The translations under genes and the position numbers were made by a program. Positions 44,021 through 53,938 of a stretch of 64,000 bases of DNA are shown here, in pieces. The stretch lies in the NCBI GenBank assembly GCA_033557465.1, contig CM066032.1:55278955-55342954 (forward strand), read 5' to 3'. The stretch comes from Ichthyophis bannanicus (Eukaryota; Chordata; Amphibia; Gymnophiona; Ichthyophiidae). Position 1 is the stretch's first letter; every line of letters begins with the position of its first letter. The notes beneath the pieces are model-generated. The model saw only the letters and a program-made list of their open reading frames with translations, had not been told where the DNA came from and ran no database searches.

Positions 44021-44086
44021 CCTACAAAAATCTGTGTTTCACTAAAAACAGCTTCTTCAGGGGTTACACTACCAGCCAAAATCCTT

Positions 44087-44588
44087 TGGGGCTGCAGGCA
44101 GGCTTTGAACTGTGTTTGAGAAGTTTTGTGACTGTTCCTTTCTTTATTCCTTTATAGGTGGCCGTTATGTTGGTTTGTGATTCCAGTTTAAATAACTCCC
44201 ATAGAATTGGGCTATAATACCATTTGAGTAGTTATTACTGTCAGGGCACCCTGGGGTATCTTCTGCTGTACATGTTGTTTAGAGGATTTTAAGTATTTTG
44301 TAATAAAAACATTTTTGAAATTCATTGATGGGAGGAGATTTTTCAACCTATGATGTGGAGCTGTTTGTTCCCCTATGGCTTTGAGTAGCCACATAGAGGG
44401 AGGTTAAGTTATCTGAGGCTTTTCTCCTACCCATTGTTTAGTCTGTTTGTCTACTCACTACTGAGCCTCTGCTGATTGTTTGTAGTTGGGATTAAGTTCA
44501 TGGTAAGTGATTTATATACATTAAAAATCTGGTTTTGAATTATACGGTGGGAGAAGGGTTTTTGGTCTATGAGTGTAAGGAGTAGGAT
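44087..44588 (-). repeat. Right inverted arm
   Basis: The inverted copy of the left arm. It contains an extra 38-bp stretch around 44262-44310 missing from the left arm. Confidence 0.85.
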
Positions 44589-44721
44589 CAATGAATATGC
44601 ATGAGATAGATCGGCATGCACTGCTTCCATTATATGCAGATCTATCTCATGCATATTCATTGTGGATATTCTGAAAACTGACTGGCCTGGGGGTCCCAGA
44701 GGACGGGGTTGAGAATCACTG
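44588..44721 (+). mobile_element. hAT-like palindromic MITE, right piece
   Basis: An internal palindrome (atgaatatgcatgagataga ... tctatctcatgcatattcat) is followed by GGTTGAGAATCACTG. The same repeat type, a separate copy, lies at 45205-45360. Confidence 0.7.
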
Positions 44722-45057
44722 CTCTAGAGGTACCTTGCAGCTACTGTCCATCAGGCAGGGCCTTCCTCCTTGGGGAAGATTTCTTTTGCTATGTGTTACA
44801 TCCCCCAGGTACTGAGCTTCATAGTTCTAGCTCTTTTGTGAGTGAAGCTCATAATCTACAGGTCTGTTCCCCAGCAAACCCTTTCTCTAAGTGTACTCCA
44901 TGAGCAGGTAGCCAGGGTGCTCCCTTCTCCCTGTAGGTCAGGGGTAAAAGGGTTTGCCTCTTTAGGGAACACAGCCCTCAGTACCTTAGAATACATTATC
45001 ATTTATGTGTCACCTCTATCCATCTGTGAAAGATCATTTGTATCTCCATCCCCTGCA
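44722..45057. other. Unclassified sequence
   Basis: No repeat or gene is recognised. Confidence 0.4.
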
Positions 45058-45200
45058 CTTTATTTATTTAACAGGTGTTTTTTATACTGCTTTATCATTT
45101 GCATTGTAACTTTAACTTGCTAATGTACATTAAACAGGGACATTGATAACTTGGATTCTTCTGAGGCAGTGGAGGCTTAAGTGACTTTCCCAAGTTCCCT
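45058..45200 (-). mobile_element. L2 3' tail
   Basis: TTTATTTATTTAACAGGTG, 'tatactgctttatcatttgc' and further on 'agtgactttcccaag' make up a reversed L2 3' end. Confidence 0.6.
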
Positions 45201-45204
45201 CTAG

Positions 45205-45360
45205 TCCAGCTGTTCGCGGTCCAGTCCTTGGGATATACTTAGCCAGTCAGGTTTTCAGGATAAGCAGAATATGCATGAGATATATTCCCATGCGCTGCCT
45301 CCATTGTATGTAAATTTCTCTCCTGCATATTCATTGTGCTTATCCTGAAAACCTGAGGCC
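45205..45360. mobile_element. hAT-like palindromic MITE, second copy
   Basis: 'gtcaggttttcaggataagc' near the left and 'gcttatcctgaaaacctg' at the right are inverted, around an 'aatatgcatgaga' and 'tcctgcatatt' core. The outer ends are not clear. Confidence 0.65.
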
Positions 45361-46533
45361 AATTCTGATTGGGGCACCACCGGCCCATCCAGACGTCCAG
45401 AATCTGGATGGTCCGGATTTGCACCCGCTTCTTATCCCGCGGGGGACATATATACATCCCTGCAGGATCAGAATCGGGTGCAATCGGCCTGGATGGACAG
45501 CAAGTGCCCCAATTCCATCCAGCTGAACGTCTCACTGCTTCCCCAGCTAGCTCAGCCTGGGCTCCTGCATGGAGCCCCGATCGCCAGCACTGCATTAACT
45601 GGCTTGTTCCCTGCCGCCCGACCCTCAATCGAGGCCGGGATCAGGCTGTGGAGAACTCCCTGTCCACACTCACCTTCTCTCCTGGGCCCTCCACTGTCCG
45701 TCAGGAACCTCGGGGGAACTTATCCCATCTCCTAGGTAGAATAAGTTCCCCATGTAGATGGCCGACCATGGATGTACAGGGCCCTGTACATCCAGGGTCA
45801 GGGTTATGCCTCCGGCCTGCCCTTGCTCCTCCCTAGGCCCGCCCCCTCCTGCCCTTGTACTGAGCTCCCCTCACATCTCTGCTGTACGTGCGGGAAGCTC
45901 ATTTGCCGGCATAGCACTCGGGTGTTTAGCAGGCAATGTAACCCTGCCCTAGACATAGAGACCCACTAAACGCGGGTCAGAATGACCCCCTTGCTGTGTA
46001 CCGAACAGGATCAGATGAACCATTAAGCAAATTAGGCAGTTGCCTAGGGTTTCAGTTTCTGGGGGCATGCAAAGCTAAACAATAGATTTTGACAGCTGGG
46101 GGAGTATGTCTAGGGCACCAACACCTTGAACCAACTCTGAGGCCGGCCTGGTTCTGAGGACCCTGCTCTAGTCTGAGTGCAGTAGTTGACTAGTTACCCA
46201 CTGATGGGTCATATTAAAATGCAGGAACATGTGTAACTTCTGCCCTCCTCTGCTGAAAGTTGTTCCAGCTGACAGCTGAATAGAAATCTTTTCTTTACTA
46301 TTCTAAAACCCCAGGGATGGGGATTCACTTGTCACCCCATAGTAATGGTTATGTTAATGAGCACAGCTGCTGAGAGACACTATAAGACAGGACTGGTTAT
46401 GGGCTCAGTCTGCTAAACAGTGAGAGAGTCAGGGTATGCAAAAGGGATTTGTCACTGTGATCCTACTAGCTTTGAGGGGAAGCAGGAGGGAAGCTTTATG
46501 ATTAATTATACTTTTTTCTTTATTTTTTCAAAG
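45361..46533. other. Unclassified sequence
   Basis: 45370-45960 is GC-rich with overlapping short frames but no domain. 46010-46060 ('attaggcagttgcctagggt') looks like a hAT-like repeat end. The stretch ends in a pyrimidine-rich acceptor at 46533. Confidence 0.4.
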
Positions 46534-46822
46534 GAAAGCTTGAAGAAAAGGCAACCAGAGAAATGAATCAACTGAAATTCATAGAGGCAGAAAAGGCAAG
46601 GAAACAGAGGGAGGAGGCCAGGAGAAGAGAAGAGGAGTTGGAAAGGGAAAGAGCGATCCAAAACAAAATGAATGAAGAGAACATAGCTCTGGAGGAGATG
46701 CTTTCCGAGACCTCGGAGCAGCTGAAGTTTCAGCAGACTGGAGTTGAGAAACATTATCCGGACTCAGAGGTGCTGCAGTTTTTTATGCAAGAGGACATTG
46801 TCAGCGCGGACACGGACGAGGA
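46534..46822 (+). CDS. Candidate host-gene exon encoding a coiled coil
   Basis: A pyrimidine tract and CAAAG precede an open frame that is very rich in Glu, Arg and Lys ('EKARKQREEARRREEELERE'). A heptad-like 'NEENIALEEMLSETSEQLKF' and an acidic stretch (EDIVSADTDEE) follow. A possible donor GAG|GTACTG lies at about 46820, but the frame runs on to 46991, so the 3' edge is uncertain. I cannot name the protein. It may be a myosin- or scaffold-like coiled coil or a processed fragment. It is the only coding-looking sequence in the window that is not clearly from a mobile element. Confidence 0.4.
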
Positions 46823-46991
46823 GGTACTGTACCTGATTAAAGAGACCCTTCCATTGTTGCTAAATGCATGTGCCGCAGGCTGTGATCCTCTTATTAGATC
46901 TAAAGATGCTATATATGGCTGTAACCTTTCGCCGCTCCCTACTTTCGGTTACTCTCCGTTTGGTCCTGAGTCCACTTTGCAGGGACAGTAG

Positions 46992-47134
46992 GGTTTGTAG
47001 CATAACAAGACAACCAAACTGGTGTGGCTTGGAAAAAGGGTTTTATATAGAAATAGGCTTATTACATGGGTACAGAACAGAGGTCTAAGGTGGTCATAGA
47101 GCTGCTTCAGTGTATATGAATGACTCTGTGTGTG
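46992..47134. other. Unclassified sequence
   Basis: On the minus strand it has a TATATAAAA run (about 47042-47050) and ends TGTTATGCTACA. This could be the edge of an LTR, but no partner copy is in the window. Confidence 0.3.
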
Positions 47135-48045
47135 GGTGTGAGAGAGAGAGAGGGGGGGAAGGGGGGGAAGAAGTGTGTGTCAGAGCCTCATAGTAAGAAG
47201 TGTCCAATGAATAGGAAGAGAGAGAGAACAAGGGGGGGGGGGGGTGTAAAGAGAAGTTTGTGGAAGTGCCCCAATGTAAAAAGTTTCCAATGAAAAGGAA
47301 GAGAGAGAGAACAGGGGGGGAGGGGGGGTGTAAAGAGAAGTGTGTGTCAGAGCCTCATAGTAAGAAGTGTCCGAGGAATAGGAAGAGAGAGAGAACAAGG
47401 GGGGGGGGGGGGTTAAAGAGAAGTGTGTGTCAGAGCTTCATAGTAAGAAGTGTCCGATGAAGAGGAAGAGAGAGAGAACAAGGGGGGGGGGGTAAAGAGA
47501 AGTGTGTGTCAGAGCCTCATAGTAAGAAGTGTCCGATGAATAGGAAGAGAGAGAGAACAAGGGGGGGGGGGGTGTAAAGAGAAGTGTGTGTCAGAGCTCC
47601 ATAGTAAGAAGTGTCCGATGAATAGGAAGAGAGAGAGAGAACAAGGGGGGGGGGGGTGTAAAGAGAAGTGTGTATCAGAGCCTCATAGTAAGAAGTGTCC
47701 GATGAATAGGAACAGAGAGAGAAAAAGGGGGGGGGGGTTTAAAGAGAAGTGTGTGTCAGAGTCTCATAGTAAGAAGTGTCCGATGAATAGGAAGAGAGAG
47801 AGAACAAGGGGGGGGGGTGTAAAGAGAAGTGTGTGTCAGAGCCTCATAGTAAGAAGTGTCCGATGAATAGGAAGAGAGAGAGAGAACAAGGGGGGGGGTG
47901 TAAAGAGAAGTGTGTGTCAGAGTCTCATAGTAAGAAGTGTCCGATGAATAGGAAGAGAGAGAGAACAAGGGGGGGGGGGGGGTGTAAAGAGAAGTGTGTG
48001 TCAGAGCCTCATAGTAAGACGTGTCCGATGAATAGGAAGAGAAAG
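47135..48045 (+). repeat. G-run minisatellite, about ten units of 80-88 bp
   Basis: Each unit has a GAGAGAGAGAACAAG stretch, a run of 7-13 G, 'taaagagaagtgtgtgtcag' and 'agcctcatagtaagaagtgt'. Most length variation lies in the G runs and the GA runs. Frames on both strands are by-products of the repeat. Confidence 0.9.
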
Positions 48046-48455
48046 ATATTTTTGTCCCTCTCTGTATTTATAGTGAAATTCTCCAATACCTCCCTTTGTC
48101 ATACTTTGGTCTGTTTGAGGTCTGTTATCACTTGATTAGCAAGGAGGGGCTGTTATCCTGCAGACTAATCTCATCAAGCATACTAAGCCCATCAAGTCTG
48201 GAGATGCCCTATCTGACATCACCAGGGGGTCAGAGCTACCTGTAGGCCGGGGTCTGGGAAAAGCCATGAAACCTATGCTAGGCATAATGTCATGCTGATG
48301 TATGCTGACAATGGCCACAAAGGTCTCTTCTAGAAAGATTACCATCACAGGTCCAAACAAAGGTTCACATACCTCAAAAAATGTTGCAACCTTCCTTGAA
48401 CTAAACTTGTTAAGATGATCTAGAAATATAAATACCAAACTATTAACTCTTGCTT
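48046..48455. other. Unclassified sequence
   Basis: No repeat family or gene is recognised. Confidence 0.4.
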
Positions 48456-48545
48456 CAGGGGCAAGCAGGATATCAAGTCCTCACAGATGGGGAGACGTAT
48501 CTGAAGGAGCTTAGACTACTTCTAGAAGCATTTAAGAGGCAGCAC
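48456..48545 (-). mobile_element. DIRS-like terminal fragment
   Basis: 'gcaagcaggatatcaagtcc' and 'tcacagatggggagacgt' match, with changes, the reversed DIRS end near 23500 (cagcaggaatcagtcc, tcacatatgggtgacgt). It belongs to a different subfamily. Confidence 0.5.
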
Positions 48546-48589
48546 TGTGCATGTGTGCTAAGCTAAGCTAAGCTAAGACCTGCCACTTC

Positions 48590-49275
48590 TTTCTCTATAA
48601 CATTAGCAAAATCCGCCCTTTCCTTTCTGAACACAGTACTAAAACACTTATCCACTCCTTAATCACCTCCCGTCTTGACTACTGTAACCTCCTCCTTGCT
48701 GGTCTCCCTTTGAGTCATTTCTCTCCCCTTCAATCTGTTCAGCACTCTGCTGTGCGGCTAATCTTCCGCCAGCCTCGTTATGCTCATATTACTCCTCTTC
48801 TTGTCACTTCATTGGCTCCCTATCCATCTCCACATCCAGTTCAAACTTCTCCTGCTGACCTATAAATGCATTCACTCTGCGGCTCCTCAGTACCTTTCTT
48901 CTCTTATCTCTCTTTACAACCCCTCCCGGGAACTCCGCTCTTCTAACCAACTGCTTCTATATGTGCCCTTCTCTCCTACTGACAACTCCAGACTTCGCTC
49001 TTCACCTTCCTGCACCTTACGCCTGGAACAAACTACCTATGTCTGTATGCCAGGCACCTTCTCTAACCCTCTTCAAATCCAGGTTGAAGGCTCAACCTCT
49101 TCGCTGCTGCCTTTGGATCTTGACTCACTTGATCTCCTTTTCCTTCCCCCTGTGTTACCCCTGTTTACGCCTTCTGTGTTTGTCTTGATTAGATTGTAAG
49201 CTCTGATGAGCAGGGACTGTCTCTTACATGTTTGTACAGCGCTGCGTACGACTGGTAGCGCTATAAAAATGCTCA
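48590..49275 (+). mobile_element. L2b LINE 3' end
   Basis: Plus-strand equivalents of the L2b C-terminal domain ('SRLDYCNLLLAGLP' near 48675, 'TYKCIHSAAPQYLSSL' near 48860). The 3' end 'tgtacagcgctgcgtacgac' and 'tggtagcgctataaaaatgc' is followed by an AGTAGTAGT tail. Frameshifts are present. Confidence 0.8.
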
Positions 49276-49525
49276 GTAGTAGTAATAGTAGTATGTGTGC
49301 AATTTCCTGCTCACCACTGTTGCGACTCTTCTACACAGATGATTAGTTAAACACATTTTTTATTTCACACTTCATAAATAAACAGAAATAGTGGAATCTG
49401 AGGGTCAGGATAGGTGGGTTCTCAGATGCCACTGGACAGTATGAATCCCCTATCTTCACGTGGTACTTAGGCAGGTTCCTACATGTTCTCATTCCGTGCT
49501 TCTGTATATGTGTGACTGAGGAGAG
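49276..49525. other. Unclassified sequence
   Basis: An AT-rich stretch with ATAAATAAA at about 49373, possibly an LTR scrap. Nothing can be named. Confidence 0.35.
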
Positions 49526-49612
49526 TATTTATTTATTTAACCAGTTTTCTATACTGCCTTATCCTTCAATCAAAGCGGTTTACATTATGTATACATGATT
49601 ATATATATATAG
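49526..49612 (-). mobile_element. L2 3' tail
   Basis: TATTTATTTATTTAACC, 'ctatactgccttatcc' and 'aaagcggtttacatt' are the reversed L2 end. Confidence 0.7.
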
Positions 49613-50329
49613 GGGATTTATCATGAGAGAGGATGAAAGATGATACTGTTGGGCTTAGAGAGATAGTCTAGGGGTTTATTTTGGAAGCCCTATTCATGCT
49701 TCGGATGTCTGAAAACAGGTATGCAGACATCCAAAGCATAGAGATGTCCCCAGAGCCATTTTAAAAGCTGGCTCAGTGGACATCCCTGGGACGAGAAAAT
49801 CCAAGGCAGAACGGAGGTGTGGTGTAGGCGTGTCTGGGGCATTCTCATGAACTTGGATGTCGTAACCCAATTTCAATAATGCCCTGGACATCCGGACCTG
49901 CTCCAGGCATGAATGGGCATTGGAAAAGTTCTCATTTTGTCATCCAAACATGCAAAAATTATGGAGAAGGAGGTGCAATCACTTCCCCCTATAATGTCCA
50001 CACTGCCAACGAACACTGCCAAGGAATACGGACTCATGTTTCCATTTATACAGATAAAGTAAAATTAACAAATGCTAAGCATGATGAAAGAAATCTTATA
50101 AGAAGGAGGATGAGAAGGAGGAGAGAAAAAGAGGGGATAATGAAGGGAAAAAGTGACAGAAGATAATCTATTCCTAGGTTAACTGGGGCTGGGTGGGAAC
50201 GCTGGAAAAACAGCATTCACAGCCTCAGGGGTAAGGGTAATTTCGGCCATTGAGCAAATTGATGCCCAGATGGCCTTTTAGGGGCTCATAGTTATCTTGC
50301 TAGTACTGCACATAGATTCTTTCTCCCCT
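49613..50329. other. Unclassified dispersed repeat and unique sequence
   Basis: 49690-49960 contains 'gacatccctggga'/'ggatgtc' type phrases and 'cctgctccaggcatgaa', shared with 37500-37860. The rest has no recognised feature. Confidence 0.4.
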
Positions 50330-50675
50330 GATGTTACACCACTTAATATTTGTCTTGCTCAAATAGTTTCCTGGTTGGAGACAAACCATCTCATACTGAA
50401 TTCTAGCAAGACATCAGCAACCTAGTTGACTGGCCCACCTCTACCGCCATCACTATCACCTCTCCTCTTCGGTGGTCCCATCCCACTTTTAACCTCTTTC
50501 TGCTGCTTTGGTGTTACTCTTGACTCATATTAGTTCTGTCGTATGTAGATCTTTTTTCTCTCTTCGTCAAATCAGGGCTGTTTGCCCATTCCTGTCCTTA
50601 TCATCTTTGACCACCTTACTCTTATCTCTGGTTGTGACACATTTGGACTACTGCAATAGTCTGGATCAAGGAACT
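50330..50675 (+). mobile_element. L2-like LINE fragment (RT thumb region)
   Basis: Frames in sequence read 'FLETNHLILN'-like, 'FGVTLDS', 'IRAVCPFLSLSSLTTLLLSL' and 'VTHLDYCNSL', the L2 RT thumb. It is decayed and joins the next L2 copy directly. Confidence 0.6.
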
Positions 50676-52390
50676 ACGAAACCACCTGAGCCCATTCATA
50701 TCCAGCCTTATGGAACTTTCATTCACAACAGGAACTTTCCCAAGTACCCTCAAACGCACATCCATAAGGCCATTGCTAAAAAACAACAAGCTTGACCCTC
50801 TGAAGCCAGAATCCTATAGGCCAATATCAAGCATACCGTTGCTGGCAAAAATAATGGAAAAGGAGGTACAAAGACAAATCAAAGAGCATATAGAAACTAA
50901 CGCACCACTAGACCCTTGTCAACACGGCTTTAGAGAAGCCCACGGTGTGGAAACACTGTTCACTACTCTATTCAGCAACATATTAACAGGCATCAACAAT
51001 ATCCGCCAAGGGTTCGTCCTGGTCTTCCTAGACATAGCAGCGGCATTCGATTCCGTGAGCCACGAACGTCTCCTGGAACGACTCGAGGATAAGGGAATTA
51101 CAGATAAAGCACTCGAGTGGTGCAGATCCTACCTTTCTGACAGGTGGCAGCAGGTGCGGTCCAACAATACTGCATCAGATCTGTTCCATCAAAAGCAGGG
51201 GGTCCCACAAGGCTCCTCCCTCTCCGCCCTCATGTTCAATATATACATGCAGCCTATCTGCAACCTGATACGGTCCTTCAGTATCAACTGTATGATATAC
51301 GCGGATGATGTGCTGTTATACATGCCTTTTACAACAGAGAACCCCGACCTCACTCCATTAACAAACTGCATAAATGAAGTATCCAACTGGCTGCGATCCC
51401 AAAACCTCAAGATCCAACACAAGAAAACGGAGGTGTTGTTCATCACAAAAGACCAAAACTTCATTGCTCCGTCTTTCTTGAAGGTGAAGGATGCAGACCT
51501 CCAGACCAAACCCACTATCAGATACCTCGGCGTCACTCTAGACCAGCACTTGGATATGAAGGCGCACATAGGAAACATTGTAAGAGCGATATACCATAAC
51601 ATCCATTCCCTTAGCCACCTATGATCCCTGAAAGAGCCGAATGATTTCAGAACCATCTATCAGGCCCTAATCATGCCACATTTTGATTATGCAAACTCAA
51701 TCTTACAAGGGCTCCCTCAAGCCACCTTGCAACCACTGCAACTGGCAATGAATGCCGCAGCAAGAGTCCTACACGGAGCATCCAGGAAAGACCATGTCTC
51801 ACCCATCCTAAAACAACTCCATTGGCTCCCGATATGAAGTAGACTCACTTACAAGTCATTACTACTGACATTCAAGGCCATCAAAGGGCTCTCATCTGAG
51901 TCACTAACGGATCTGATCCAGATGACACCTCAAAATAGGGACAGACGGTCAGTAACACTCAACACACTTGTAGTCCCAAAATCAATTTCAAACTGCACCA
52001 AAGCAACAGCAGACAGGGCTTTCAAGTTCTGTGCCCCAAGGTGTTGGAACAGCCTCCCTCAAGACATCCGAGCAATCCCGGATCTATTGCAATTCAGAAA
52101 AGCCTTGAAACACCACCTCTTCCTCTTGTATTACCCAGTAACCAATGCAGTTATTTCAACCACCTCACAGACCTCCCAAAACCCACAACGCTGAAACCAA
52201 GAAATGTTCATGATTCTGTTTTAATTTGTAAATAGTTACCCCTGTTATCCAAGTTATTTTTGCCTGTTCAACTGTAAACACAAAGTACCATCGGAAATGT
52301 GTAAATTCTTTGTTCACTGTAAAACGCGCTGATGCTGAATAGTGCGGTATAGAAGAGACTATAAATAAATAAATAAATAAATAATAAATA
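50676..52390 (+). mobile_element. L2-clade LINE, 5'-truncated, copy with a good RT
   Basis: It starts within the RT region and ends with the L2 stem ('gctgatgctgaatagtgcgg') and an AAATAAATAAAT tail. It is the same subfamily as the L2 at 9691, on the opposite strand. Confidence 0.85.
50710..52194 (+). pseudogene. L2 reverse transcriptase and C-terminal domain (two stops)
   Basis: The RT is open to 51624: 'TSIRPLLKNNKLDPLKPESY', 'HGFREAHGVETLFTTLFSNI', 'VFLDIAAAFDSVSHERLLER', 'GVPQGSSLSALMFNIYMQPI' and 'MIYADDVLLYMPF' with catalytic YADD. A TGA at 51622-51624 and another at about 51834 break the C-terminal domain, which continues with 'RAFKFCAPRCWNSLPQDIRA' to 52194. RT and tail are otherwise collinear with 9995-11562. 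Confidence 0.85.
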
Positions 52391-52885
52391 TCATCTTTAT
52401 TGGTCTCCCCAGTTATCAATTACAAAGATTATAACTTTATCCAAAACACAAACAAAAGACTATTGATCCATGCTTCTTAATTTGATCCTGTTACGGCTCT
52501 TGAATATGGTAGTGCCTTTTAAACACTACCATATTCAATGCAAACATTTTACTCTGGTTCACAGGGTTCTACATATAGGTACACTCTTTTATCTCTCTTC
52601 TCCCATCATTCTCTACACTCCACATGACATTCTCCACTCACTTAATTCTAACCATCTCCATTTTCTCCCTGCCTCGCAAACCCGACCTGAATCAATCTAC
52701 CACTGCCTTCTATTTTCTAGATCCCAGCCTTTGCAATAACTTTTCCACTGACCTTCACTTAAAATCATCATACACCAAATTTTATTTATTTATTTAACAT
52801 GTTTTCTATACCACCTTATTCTTTAACCAAAGTGGTTTACATTGCAACTTAGAACAATTTACATGGCAACAATTAACTGGTAAGG
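52391..52885. mobile_element. LINE scraps and an L2 3' tail
   Basis: 52470-52739 on the plus strand has a short frame that loosely resembles a LINE C-terminus ('LHSLNSNHLHFLPASQTR'). 52780-52880 is a reversed L2 tail (TTTATTTATTTATTTAAC, 'ctataccaccttattc'). The first part is weak. Confidence 0.5.
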
Positions 52886-52917
52886 GGGATTACCGGAGGA
52901 TGTAGTAAAAGCTGTTA
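52886..52917 (+). mobile_element. CR1 LINE 3' region, left piece
   Basis: 'ttaccggaggatgtagtaaa' and 'agctgttagtg' equal the reversed CR1 copy B sequence at about 59100-59130. The CR1 resumes at 57692 after the RTE insertion. Confidence 0.75.
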
Positions 52918-53938
52918 GTGTTGTTGTTCAGTGCCGTCGAGTCGGAGTCGACTCATGGCGACCCTCTGGATAGCTATCCTAAATTGTGTTCGGTCTTCAG
53001 TCAGGCGGCTCATTGTTGACAGACTGATACCCATAGCTGCTGTTATTGTATCGATCCATCTCATTGCTGGCCTTCCTCTTTTGCGTTGACCTTCTATCTT
53101 GCCAAGCATAATGTCTTTCTCTAATGATCTCTCTCTTCGCATGATGTGTCCAAAGTATGAAAGTCGAAGTCTTGTCATCTGAGCTTCTAAAGAAAGCTTA
53201 GGTTTGATCTCCTCTAGTACCGACTGGTTTGTTCTTCGGGCAGTCCATGGTATACACAGTATTCGCCGCCGGCACCATAATTCAAAGGCATCAATTTTCT
53301 TCCTATCTTTTTCACTGTCCAGCTTTCACATCCATATGATGTTATTGAAAATACCATGGCTTGAACAAGTCGAATCTTTGTATGGAGAGAGACATCTCTC
53401 CTATTCAGAATCTTATCTAGGTCTTTCATAGCCATTCTGCCAAGAGCAATGTGTTGTCTGATTTCTTGACTGCTTGTTGCTTCTTTATTGATAGTTGATC
53501 CAAGTAGGTTAAAGTTGTTCACGATTTCAATTTCTTCTCCTTCAACGATGAACCTGTTGATTATGCCAGTTGTCATGATCTTTGTCTTCTTTAAATTAAG
53601 GTGCAGGCCCATTTTGAGACTATGTTCTTTGATTGTGAGAAGCAAATGTTTCAGATCATCTTTACTTTCAGCCAGTAATGTGGTATCATCAGCATAGCGA
53701 AGGTTGTTGATGAGTCTTCCACCAGTCTTCACACCTCTGTTGTCTTCATAAAATCCTGCTTCTCTGATGATTTGTTCTGCATATAAATTAAACAGGTAGG
53801 AGGAAAGTATGCAGCCTTGTCTTACACCTTTGCTTATTTTAAACCATTCTGTTTCTCCTTGTTCCGTTCGAACTGTTGCTTCTTGATCAATGTACAGATT
53901 GTGCAAGAGTATGATCAGGTGTTCCGGTTGTAAACGGG
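52918..53938 (-). pseudogene. RTE LINE RT C-terminal half and tail, copy D
   Basis: 'GVRQGCILSSYLFNLYAEQI', 'NNLRYADDTTLLAESKDDLK', 'RDVSLHTKIRLVQAMVFSIT' and 'YGCESWTVKK' are in frame to 53214. After a frameshift, 'RLRLSYFGHIMRRERSLEKD' runs to 52915. The solo LTR at 53939 cuts the RT after 'LLHNLYIDQEA'-type sequence. Confidence 0.85.

Larger units (their letters stand above)
37957..44587. mobile_element. Foldback-like structure: inverted arms around a minisatellite
   Basis: The arms 38002-38466 and 44087-44588 are inverted copies of one sequence, with a 38-bp deletion in the left arm and scattered changes. They enclose a 29-bp minisatellite of about 5.4 kb. The whole interrupts a hAT-like MITE, with TCAA on both sides (37953-37956, 44588-44591) as a possible 4-bp duplication. 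About 45 bp at the left (37957-38001) has no mirror at the right. No transposase frame is present. It could be a non-autonomous foldback-type transposon or a local inverted duplication that captured a satellite. Confidence 0.6.

Noticed and set aside
45239..45969. Dense overlapping frames in a GC-rich segment, possibly a CpG island gene
   Set aside because: Frames on both strands are equally open, there is no domain, and part is a palindromic MITE.
47180..48135. Several repetitive frames of 60-100 codons on both strands
   Set aside because: They are by-products of an 80-88-bp tandem repeat with changing G-run length. No frame is kept across units.
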